A DNA stretch of 64,000 nt, taken from assembly GCA_963691705.1 (NCBI GenBank), contig OY829541.1:69721189-69785188 (forward strand). The letters run 5' to 3'. The notes beneath the pieces are model-generated. The model was not told where the DNA came from. It did no database searches and was given only the letters and a program-made list of their open reading frames with translations. This DNA comes from Viola odorata. Taxonomy: Eukaryota > Streptophyta > Magnoliopsida > Malpighiales > Violaceae. The position numbers and the translations under genes were made by a program. Shown here piece after piece: positions 35,451 through 44,964 of the stretch; the stretch's first letter is position 1; each line of letters starts with the position of its first letter.

Positions 35451-35824
35451 TTGGCATTTCAGTGACGACTAGTTAATTGATCCAGGTAATAATCTTCAGT
35501 AGAGTAAATTAAAATGTGCTGGCGATTGTGCCAGAATTCAAGTCTGCATTTTGAAGTGGCAAACAATACACCTCAAATTTTGGTCCGCAGGCTCCCTAAA
35601 AATTCTTGGCTGTACAGAGTAATAGCAAGCAGTAGAGAATTTAGGTCAGGTTGGTTATCCTTGTATATAGTAGATGCATAGATGTAGCACAGCTTCTTTT
35701 CTTCTGTTTTTTTTTTCTTGCACAAGCGGATGCTTCTTATTTTGAATGAAATGCTAGAATTTGTATTTTGTACTGTATTTTCATAGGCTCCAAGGTGGGA
35801 AATCAGGAACATTTATGCCAAAAA

Positions 35825-35965
35825 AGGTTTCATAATGCTTTTTATTTTTTACGTAGACTTATACTACCCTTTTTACCACATACGAACCCATTAGCTTCAC
35901 TGACTCGAATCCATAACTTCGAGGGATGAGGCATATGCACTTGACCACTAAACTACAATGGCTTC
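35825..35965 (-). mobile_element. tRNA-derived SINE
   Basis: The minus strand starts GGCTGTAGAAGCCATTGTAG and has an A-box-like TAGTTTAGTGG and a B-box-like GGATTCGAGTC about 35 bases apart, then a non-tRNA body. The clover-leaf is not complete, so it is a SINE head and not a tRNA gene. Ends are approximate. Confidence 0.5.
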
Positions 35966-37261
35966 TACAGCCTCGGAATGCTTTGCTTGTGTGCTTAGTT
36001 TTTGGTTTCCCACACCTTGTTTCTCTGGCTCCAAATTTCCAGCTTAATATCGCAAAGTACTGCTACAAGAAATTACAAAATGCATCTAAACTTTCGGCGT
36101 GAAGTACTCGCAACAACTAATTACTTATTACTTATTTATAGGGATGGAAACGATCATCGGAGGGGGAAAAATATCTCCAATTCCCTGAGTTGAAATTTCA
36201 ACTGTGGAATTATGGATACTTGATCATATCCAAGAATTGAAAAAGAAAAGAAACGAAAGTGACATTACCATTGTAAGATAATGAAGAAAAAATAATTAAT
36301 TAGCAATTTAATTGACTAGAAACTTTATTTTGGTCTCAATCTCCATTGTGTAATTAATTAGTTTCTTAAAAACTATTTGTTTAGAAAAAAATATTGAATT
36401 AAATAATATAAATAAATAACACTAAAAATGACTGATGCCCTTTATAGTCATTTTACACTCAAACTATAGTTTTAAAAGCAATTTACCAAACACAAAAAAC
36501 AACTTCTCGTTTCCCACAGCACTTTTAAGAAATGTTTACCAAACAGCACTTCTAGCTTTTCCAGAAGTGTTTTTTCCGCAGCACTTTTACCACAGCACTT
36601 TTCGGACTAGAACCGGAACGCCAAACAGGCCCTTAGTCTTTGGTTCGTTGTCCACTGTCATTTTAGTGCTTGTTTGGCCCGTGTATTTTGTTCTCGTCTG
36701 TCTGTTCGTGTTCGGTCATTTTTTATGACCTTTTAATAAAATCTCAACCTATTAAAAAAAAATATATATATATATATGTTAAAATTACAAGCTAACGTAG
36801 ACGACCCAAACCGACCCATAGGCTGCCTAGTGCCCAATTCTAGTATGTATGTAAAGTTTGCCATATGAATAATTATTAAAAAATTCAAAATTTGCAACCG
36901 CTTTTCATTCCTGAAATTGAAATTGAAATTGAAGTCATTAAACAACGTAGCAAAATACATTATGTTTTGCAACTTATTAGCCGTATGAAGATTATTGCAG
37001 TTAAGAAAAACAAAAAAAGCATGCTTACACCAGCAGCAGAAGGAAAGGAAACTTATTAGCCTAAGTATCCATTACACCAGCAACAAAATCCATCATGTTT
37101 TGCAACTTATTAGCCTTAGTATCCATTACACTACAACTACGTAGTGCAATTAAAATTAAACTATCCATCCATAAGCATGATTACACCAGCAGCAGAAAGG
37201 AAAGGAGCAGAAGGAAAGGAAACTCACTCTTGAAGAAGACAGACTCAGAAGTCTAGTTGGC

Positions 37262-38180
37262 TGTTAATGGGCAAGGATCGGAACACTAACACGCCTAACA
37301 CACCTTGGATCCAGCCTGAACATTCCATTGTCTCCCCAATTCAAACCATAGGAATTTTGGGCTACGAAATATTCTTTTTCTCCAGCCCCGAACCCGATCA
37401 GTGTCTATACGTGACCACGATGTTTCTTTTTATCAGCCTCCGATAATTCCGCAAAACATAATCCCTCGTAAATACAATTGCGGGCATATTCCACACTCCA
37501 ATATGAAAAGTCCCAATCTGGGGAAAAAGTAGCAACCACAGGTCCATTATTTCTAATTTCTTTAACAGCTTCATCAAATTTCATGGTCTCATCTGTCTCC
37601 TCTGCCCACTTCCCCACTAATGTATAATTATTAATACGTGAGACAGCAAATTGCTGTAAGAAGAATGTCAGAGTTAATTAATGATATAATTAACAATGAT
37701 ATGCTAATAATAAAATAATAAAATAAACAAACCGTCAACTGCTGACGCTCTTCGTCTGTCAATTCCTCGTCCGCCACTTCTTCCATCACTCCGTGCGGTT
37801 CGGTGTCACTATTCAGTCCGCAACTACCTCCCATAACCCAACTACAATGATCCAAGGAAAAACCATCATCAGCCAAATCTTGCAGGTTATGGAGTAGATC
37901 CTTCATAGAGACAGGAGGAGGCCATATCCGAGCCTTCCGATATCGGCCTTCAATTGCACACACCAGCGCATGGGCGGTGCAATCACCTACCCATACATGA
38001 AAAATAGATGAAACATAACAGATAAACATGAACATGAACTGCGGCATCCCAAAATAAAACAATACCTCCTTGGTGGTTAGAGACCGGAGGAAGTATACCC
38101 AGGTTGTAATCCACCGTGGAGTCGGAGTATTGACGGTAACAAAATTCATCTTTCAAAGTTGCCTTCTCATAGGAATCCAT
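37262..38180 (-). pseudogene. Papain-like cysteine protease P3 with premature stop after the catalytic His
   Basis: Exon 1 (38180-38066) and exon 2 (37986-37733) are open, with PPVSNHQGG and GDCTAHALVCAIEG. Exon 3 starts at 37653 (QFAVSRINNYT) and reaches RGH, where an in-frame TAG lies two codons on (37405-37407). The frame then continues as TLIGFGAGEKEYF, NSYGLNWGDNG and RLDPRC to ~37262. Loss is thus a point nonsense in an otherwise preserved gene. The linker is the shortest of the three (one GVMEE unit). Asn context is NSYG, against NSHG in P1 and P2. A product ending after His would lack the Asn. Confidence 0.8.
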
Positions 38181-39593
38181 AATTTTACGAACAAACAGAA
38201 GAATGCAGATCCCAGCGCCGGCCCAAATAAACTTTTGTGAATTAGGTCTCTTTGCGGGTGGAGAAAAAACAAGAAAAATTGGTCAGATGATGAACGCATG
38301 GAGAAAAAACAAGAAAACAAATTGGTCAGAAACATTGTTAGGCAGATCGAATCAGTGATTGAGGAGAACAATTACCTTTACGAACAAGCAGAAGAATGCA
38401 GATCCCAGCGGTGGCCGACCCAAATTAACTTTTGTGAATTAGGTCTCTTTGCGGGTGGTGATATATTTGGGTATCTGTTTGTACTCACTTGATTTACCGT
38501 TGTGTCCCTTCAGCCCAATTTCATCAAATATGTGATTATAATTGTCATTTGTATAAAATATATGTTTCGGAAAAAATAAAATGACAAGTACTCGTAATAA
38601 TAGAAATTCGAAGAAAAACGATATTTATTAAAAAACGGAGAGAATATCACAGAAGGTATAGAATCAATATACTCTTTAGTCCATACTTCATATTGGCCTC
38701 CTAGCTCTCACTGTCACATACAGTATTTGATGAAATCGGTAAAGCAAAGATTTGGAAATTCAAATTATTATTTTTTACTACTTATATAAAAAATGGAAAC
38801 TAAGCGCACATTAGCACGAATATATTAAAAGGATTTGAAGTTAATAAAAAATTAGGCTGAAGGGACACAACGGTAAATGCACAAACAGTCCCCAAATATA
38901 TCACCGCCCGCAGCCCTAATTCAGTTCTTCTGCTTGTTCGTAAAGGTAATTGTTCTCCTCAATCTCTGTCTCGCCAATCACTGATTCGATCTGCTTCACA
39001 ATGTTTCTCACCAATTTGTTTTCTTGTTTTTTCTCCATGCGTTCATCATCTGTTCATCATCTGACCAGTTTGAACCCTCCCATCTTTTCATCGTTTTCAT
39101 TCCACCTCCCACTGCCACTCCCAGGTAAATACTCTTCTTAGGAACACGCGATTTCAACAAATACTGTCTTTTGTTTGTTTGTCTGCTATCGGAAGCCATG
39201 TCATCTGTTCTGCTGTTATCGGAACTCTCGGCTATTCTTTATATATACATGTTCTGTGAGGTAATAGTTTTCGTCAATCTTTGGCCTGCCTGACAATGTT
39301 TCTGTCCAACTTGTTTTCTTCTTCTTTTTTCTCCGTGCGTCCATCTATTTTGGTGCTATTTATTCTTCTTCGTACCCTTTTTCTTCATCATTTTCGTTCC
39401 ACCTCCCACTCTATATATATACATGTTTTCATTCAGAATTACACTGGAATCAGATGTATACTTTGTCTTTTTGCTGCTTTAAATCAATGTGATTATAATT
39501 GCTGGTATTTGTGTTTAATATATTAAGCAAATTAGTTGAGTTATAAATCAGCAGTGAATTACAATTACATGAATTGCATGCAGATACATGACA
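38181..39593. promoter_or_regulatory. P3/C4 head-to-head intergenic region, imperfect inverted repeat
   Basis: The cleanest example of the shared promoter arrangement. The P3 leader (38181-38525, minus) and the C4 leader (38860-39593, plus) carry homologous blocks in opposite orientation. These are the ttctgcttgttcgtaaaggtaatt block, the caatgtttct block, atatatttggg and acaacggtaaatg. The spacer (38530-38850) is shared with the other units. Confidence 0.6.
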
Positions 39594-40272
39594 ATGCAAC
39601 GGAACGCGTTAAAGGAAATATCAGAATCTGAAAACAGTGAGATGTAAGTTTTGTAGAATAAGTTCCTCAGTTTTAGTTTTAGTTAGCGATTTGGTTGGCT
39701 TATTATTACAAGTTTTGGTTGTTTATAATTATTTAGGTTTTTGAATCTGAAAACTACGGAAGAAATTGAACGAATAGTGGAATCTGATATCAAGATGTAA
39801 GTTTTGTAGAATAATTTCCTCAGTTTTAGTTTTAGTTAGCGATTTGGTTGGCTTGTTATTACCAGTTTTGGTTGTTTATAATTATTTAGGTTTTACAATC
39901 TGAAAACTATGGAAGAAAGAGCTGCGTTTCGTAGGGAAAGAGAACAGCAGTTCCTTTTGGATAGTGCAAATACTGGATTGGCACAATACAATGCGCAGAA
40001 TGTGCGTTTTCTATTATTATTGTCTTTGTTATATATATATATAATCAAACAGTCACATTTAACTAATTTTATTTCATTTTATTTTTAGAAAAGGGAACTA
40101 ATTTTCAGCTGGATAAGATTTCCTGAGGATCATTTCCGTGGCTATTTTGATGTCAACTTCATTGCAGAGTCCAACTATGGGTCCAACGATGAGAAAAAAC
40201 ATATGTTTTTTGCAGAGGTGGTAGGATTTATAGAGAGGGTTGTGACTGTTTGTTGCATATTGGACCCTGTTG

Positions 40273-40333
<61 letters not shown>

Positions 40334-40489
40334 GTTGTGTTAATATCATATTGGACCCTGCTAGTGACGAATTTTGCTTGGTGTAATGTGTGGTTTGTAA
40401 TTTCAATTTCAGGAATGGAGAGTGGTTGTGAATTTTGTAATCACAAAGTCTATCACCCGAGCGGTGTGTGCCTAGGCTCTTCAAATTAG
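39594..40489 (+). pseudogene. Cystatin-fold-like gene C4, frameshifted
   Basis: Exons 1-3 (39594-39643, 39737-39796, 39890-40001) are open and resemble C3. Exon 4 starts at 40094, but two bases are missing after ATTTCCTG relative to C3. This brings a TGA into frame, and a further deletion removes the FPGG loop region. The exon 4 donor is destroyed by an (AT)n expansion (~40273-40330). Exon 5 (GCEFCNHKVYHPSGVC) remains readable, ending with TAG at 40487. Its divergent neighbour P3 is also broken. Confidence 0.82.
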
Positions 40490-40656
40490 AAAAAAAAGAA
40501 GAAAAAAGAGGAAGAAAGTGAGATGTTGATTAGAGGGGAAGTAAAGGTAATTCTTTTCCTCAATCTTTATCTTGCCAATCACTTATTCGATCTACTTAAC
40601 AATGTTTCTGGCCAAATTTTTTTCTTGTAATGTGTGATTTGTAATTTCAATTTCAG

Positions 40657-40721
40657 GAATGGATAGTGGTTGTGGGTTTTGTGATCACACAATCCATCAC
40701 TCGCTAGAGGTGTGTGCCTAG
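40657..40721 (+). pseudogene. Duplicated last exon of C4 (exon 5b)
   Basis: Acceptor tttcag then GMDSGCGFCDHTIHHSLEVCA and stop. This copy keeps the first Cys that the other exon 5b copies have lost, but the His-His-Pro is HHS. Confidence 0.5.
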
Positions 40722-41319
40722 GCCCTACCTAATCACTTTGTTTGCCCTATAATGTTCCGGATGATTTATCTTACTCCTATCAGTAGCTTAAATTTTTTAG
40801 TATATTTCATCACTTTCGTGATGATGATAATATTCTGGATGATTTATCTGTAATCGTGATAATGTTCTGGATGAAATATTGATCTCAATTACTTTGAAGA
40901 ACTTTAACTTCTACTCATTATTATTATTTCATTATATGGGAAAAAAGAGCTAATTAGGTTTTTATGTTTTCAAGTATCTGGTAATGATCCCTACATTGTT
41001 CCTAAGAGGTCCGATTGATTAAATTAAATTAATTTTTTATTTTCTGAAATTATGCAAATCTATTTTCCTATTATAATATAATATATTTGACATGACATTT
41101 ACAAAATATTAAATATTAATAATTTCTAGTTGTCATATATCTGGTGTGGCTATTTTCTTTACTTTAAGCTAGTGGATTCTACAAGCTGACTCATCATTAT
41201 CATCCCTTTTCCTCCTCCTTAAAAAAAAACCTCTCCACTAACAACAACCAACCACCGTCTCTCCCACCCTCCACTAACACACCATATCACATTAAATTGT
41301 ATCTTTAACCAATTAGAAG

Positions 41320-42601
41320 AAGGGTTAATGCAATTTTGCATACCTGCACTCTATTTGTTGTACTCATTTGGTACCTGCACTCATTTTTATTTTTTAAAAG
41401 TATTCGCACTCAAAAGGTTGTTCACATTTGGTACCTCACCCTAACGCCGTCTGTCGAAGTCCGTTAACTATCTGACATGGCATGCCACGTCAGTTTCCAC
41501 GTGTACACTTGCTGACGTAGCATGCCACGTATGCAAATTGGACCCGTGGGTAAGAAAAACGGGTCGGGTCGGGTTAATTTGACCCGGATTAAAAATACTA
41601 CGTCGTTTTAGCAAGGATTGGTTTTTACCATTTCACTCTCCTCCTCCCGCTTGTTCACTCTCATCTCATTACTCATTCAATCCATTTGCTAATTTCTACA
41701 ATTTCTTTCCCATGAAAAAAAATTAATTTCATCAAGATCCGGATCAAACAATGGTGCTGCTCATGTCAAAATCTCAAGGCTTACTGCTTGGAGCATGAAG
41801 AATGCTCAAATTGTTCTAATGAAGAAAAGAAGAAAACCATCAAACAATTTGATTCTGTAGCATCATCATCAATGTTCCCACCATCAAACAAAATTAAAAC
41901 AGATCAAACAAAGACCCAATCAAAGACCCAACCGGAACCGGATCAGGATCCGGATCCGTTCATACAAGATCTGAATCCGTTCATTACAACCCGGATCTGT
42001 TCATACAAGATCCGACTCTCCTTCTTCCCCAACCGCATCGTTTTCTTCCTCCAGCCTGGTGCCGCCGCCGGCCACCGATGTTGCACCATTCCAACAGTCA
42101 ATCGATACCTACGAACAAGAAAAGCAACACCCGAACACAGCCCAAAACAAAACCAACCAAAAACAGCAGCCCAAAAATAAAAAAAAATAAAAAGAAAAAA
42201 AGAAAGGAAAATGAGGTCGTGAGAGAGGAAGAAGGTCGGGACGGGTTGGTGGTTGGCAGAGGAGAGGACGGGTTGGTGGTTGGCCGGAGGAGATGGGCTT
42301 GGGTGATTAATTTTTTTCAATCATGTTTATGTTAATCAATGCTGCGCAGAGGAAGAAGAAAGAAGAAAAGAAAAAGGAAGGAAAAGAAAGAAAAGAAAAG
42401 AAAGAAAAGGAAAGAAAAAGAAAAAAAGGGAACTGACACGTCGGATAGTTAACGGACTTCGATGGAGGGCGTTAGGGTGAGATACCAAATGTGAACAACT
42501 TTTTGAGTGCGAGTACCTTTTAAAAATAAAAATAAATGCAGGTACCAAATGAGTACAACAAATAAAGTGCAGTTATCCAAAAAAAAATTGCATTAACCCT
42601 T
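41320..42601. mobile_element. Long-TIR DNA element, 1282 bp, with internal captured-looking ORF
   Basis: Terminal inverted repeats of about 165 bases start AAGGGTTAATGCAATTTT at both ends (41320-~41486 and ~42436-42601). The flanks carry a 5-bp AGAAG duplication (41315-41319 and 42602-42606). Units 1-3 have the empty site (accaattaaaagaaagccc). The inside has no transposase. It holds a Cys-rich coding-like start (CCSCQNLKAYCLEHEECSNC, ~41750-41830), Pro/Gln/Asp-rich sequence and a long GAAAG purine tract (42345-42430). The 5-bp duplication fits no common superfamily cleanly. A non-autonomous Mutator-like or similar element is likely. Confidence 0.75.
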
Positions 42602-42689
42602 AGAAGAAAGCCCACACTACGCATACAGGAGACTTACCGGTCACCATATCGGCATATTCTTCTTCTTCTTTAAAACTTCCAATTAAAGA

Positions 42690-42901
42690 GCTGTTAGATT
42701 ATAATTGGACAAGTGAAATAAGGGACGAGGTTGTTGCCAAACGGAGGAGGAGGGAGGCGGAGAACCAGAACGGCATGGTGATTGGTGTTGTTGTGCCGTG
42801 TGCGCGGTGATTTGTTTTCTTTTCTTGGACAGATGGTTTTTCAAGGAATGGTGATGATGAGGATTGAGAAGGCTACTGGATTACATGTTAGTGTAAGATA
42901 A
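42690..42901 (+). other. Conserved coding-like fragment LLDYNWTSE, copy 4 (indel)
   Basis: Fourth copy. A small insertion (gtgccgtgtgcgcgg, ~42795-42810) breaks the frame relative to copies 1-3, and the end is shortened. It marks the right edge of the array, which fades at ~43050. Confidence 0.4.
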
Positions 42902-43275
42902 AATGTTTTTTCAACATTGTTAAACTCGGCCTGTCTGACATATTCAATCGGAAAACCGGGTTGAAAAATCCTTAATCTTCAGGTCTGGTTTAAAAATTGG
43001 GCCACTTGGTTGTTCGAACTGATCCGAATTAAACCGGGTTGATTAATCAATAAAAAATGACTTTACTCTTACAAATTATAGGAAAATATTTTCCTCAACT
43101 TTTACTCGTTTCTTCTTTTTCTCTCTTCCAATTCAAAATTTTATTTTCAAATAAATTGAATATTATTTGTTTATGTAGTGAACAAATTAAATTAAAAATT
43201 ACAAAAATATATTTTTTATCTCAAGTAATTTATACGTACACTTTTTTTTTTTTTTATCTCAAGTTCAATTCCTTC

Positions 43276-44964
43276 GTTTCAGCTCTAATTGCCTCTGTAT
43301 CCCCCTCCTCTTCCATTTCTCATTGCCAAACACTTCATTTCCGGGTTATCAAATCTGTTAGTTACCGTCGTGGGTTCATCTACGTGAGTTTGGGCAGCTT
43401 AGCTGATGCACTCAACCTGTTCGATGAATTGCCTCAATGGGACTTGCTTTCCTGGAATTCGTTAATTTCTGGGATTTCACGCACAGGGAATTTGGCTTGC
43501 TGCATGGAATTGTTCTCCAGGATGAGATTGGAAATGGGTATGGAAATCAATGAAATGACGCTGATACCTGTTATTTCAGCTTGTGCTGATTTTGGAGCTT
43601 TTGATTTAGGTAAGTGTTTATCCATGGGTTTGCAATTAAATTAGGCCTACTTCTGGAAGTTAAAGTTGCAAATTCTCTAATCAATTTTTATGGAAAGTCT
43701 AGAGATTTAAAAACTGCATGTGGTTTGTTTGAGACAATGCCAGGGCAGAGTTCAGTTACGTGGAATTCGCTGATTGCAGTTCATGTTTGTGTGGGATTGG
43801 CTGAGGAAGGAATGAGATATTTTATTAATATGAAAAGAGCTGGATTTATGACTGGTCAAGATAGTCTAGTAAGTGTTCTTCAGGCGTGTCAAATTTTAGG
43901 GGTCAGGAGATTGGCAGAGGCTGTTCATGGTTATGTCTTCAGTTGTGGTCTTAATTTGAACTTAACTATTGCGACCACTTTGTTAAACTTGTATGCTAAA
44001 TTAGGTGTTCTTACTGCATCACAGAAAGTATTTAACGAGATGACTAATCCAGATGCAGTTGCATGGACTGCCATGCTTGCAGGATATGCTGTGCATGGGT
44101 GCGGAAGAGAATCCTTACATCATTTTGAGCTCATGATAAAAAATGGTGTGCTTCCCGATCATGTTACATTTACTCACTTGTTAAGTGCTTGTAGCCATTC
44201 AGGGAAAACGTTACTTTGGCATCATGTCTGAAGTTTATGGAGTTGAACCCAGGGTAGATCATTATTCATGTATGGTTGTTTTATTAGGTTGCTCTGGACG
44301 TCTGAATGATGCTTATGAGCTCATCAGAACAATGCCAGTGAAACCAAATTCTGGTGTATGGGGAGCTCTTATTGGTGCTTCCAGGGTTTATGGTAACATT
44401 GAGCTTGGTAGGGAAGTTGCAGAGCAATTGTTTTCTTTAGACCCGTCTTATTCCAGAAGCTATATTATATTGTCTAATATGTATTCTGCAGTTGGTCAAT
44501 GGAGGGAAGCTTAAAAAATTCGGGCTTTAATGAAGGAAAGAAACGTGGTCAGAAATCCTGGTTGCAGTTTTATTGAACATGGAAACAAAATCCACCGTTT
44601 TGTTGCAGGTGATCAGTCACACCCTGAAACAGAGAACATATACAAGAGGCTGGAAGTAATCCTTGGGAAGATTCGGGAAGCTGGATTTGATCCAAAAACA
44701 GAACTGGTTCTGAGTGATGTTGATGAGGAAGTGAAAGAGGATTTGATCAATAAGCACAGCGAGAAGTTAGCCATTGCATTTTGACTTTTGGTAACTGATG
44801 CTGGCATGGCATTGATTATAACAAAGAACCTTAGAATATGTGGTGATTGTCATAACATTGCAAAGCTTGTATCAATGATTGAGATGCGTACAATCATAAT
44901 TCGAGATATGAAGCGATTTCACCATTTTTCCAATGGAGTATGTTCCTGTGGAGATTATTGGTAA
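43276..44964 (+). pseudogene. PLS/DYW-class pentatricopeptide repeat protein, decayed
   Basis: Recognisable PPR motifs include DLLSWNSLISGISRTGN, SSVTWNSLIAVHV and DAVAWTAMLAGYAVHG. E and DYW regions follow ([38 protein letters not shown]) up to the terminal CSCGDYW before TAA at 44962. The family edits organellar RNA; the DYW domain is a zinc-dependent cytidine deaminase with the HxE and CxxC motifs visible here. Two frameshifts (~43612-43625 and ~44195-44215) and two in-frame stops (44512-44514 and 44782-44784) disable it. The N-terminus and start are lost at the junction with the array. An intact homologue presumably exists elsewhere in the genome. Confidence 0.88.

Larger units (their letters stand above)
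33075..36880. other. Composite insertion in unit 3 between C3 and P3
   Basis: Interrupts the homology to unit 2. It consists of a GC-rich segment (33118-33660), a repetitive stretch with ttggtttcaaaaccaagaag-like inverted pieces (33690-33930) and a transcript-like region (33960-35460). A tRNA-derived SINE (35825-35965) and a hAT/MITE-like stretch around 36450-36640 follow, then a LINE-like tail ending in oligo-A (~36750). Downstream, homology to the P2 3' flank resumes at ~36885, with only the start of the exon-5-like module left. Confidence 0.5.
13756..43050. repeat. Amplified array of cystatin-like (C1-C4) and papain-like (P1-P3) genes
   Basis: The segment around C1 (from ~13756) reappears at ~21965, ~29800 and ~38580. 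C start codons are at 14754, 22977, 30828 and 39594. P start codons are at 21315, 27415 and 38180. C1 and C2 with their flanks are nearly identical over about 2.5 kb. C3 and C4 form a second, shorter subtype. Each unit also carries a conserved LLDYNWTSETRDE fragment and a shared promoter/leader. Differences between units are mostly element insertions and deletions. Orientation is C plus, P minus throughout. Confidence 0.9.

Noticed and set aside
35880..35970. tRNA gene on the minus strand
   Set aside because: A- and B-box-like motifs are present but acceptor and anticodon stems do not form; better explained as a tRNA-derived SINE.
41788..42180. A functional Cys-rich gene inside the long-TIR element
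   Set aside because: No introns, promoter or family match; sits between inverted repeats, so treated as element cargo.
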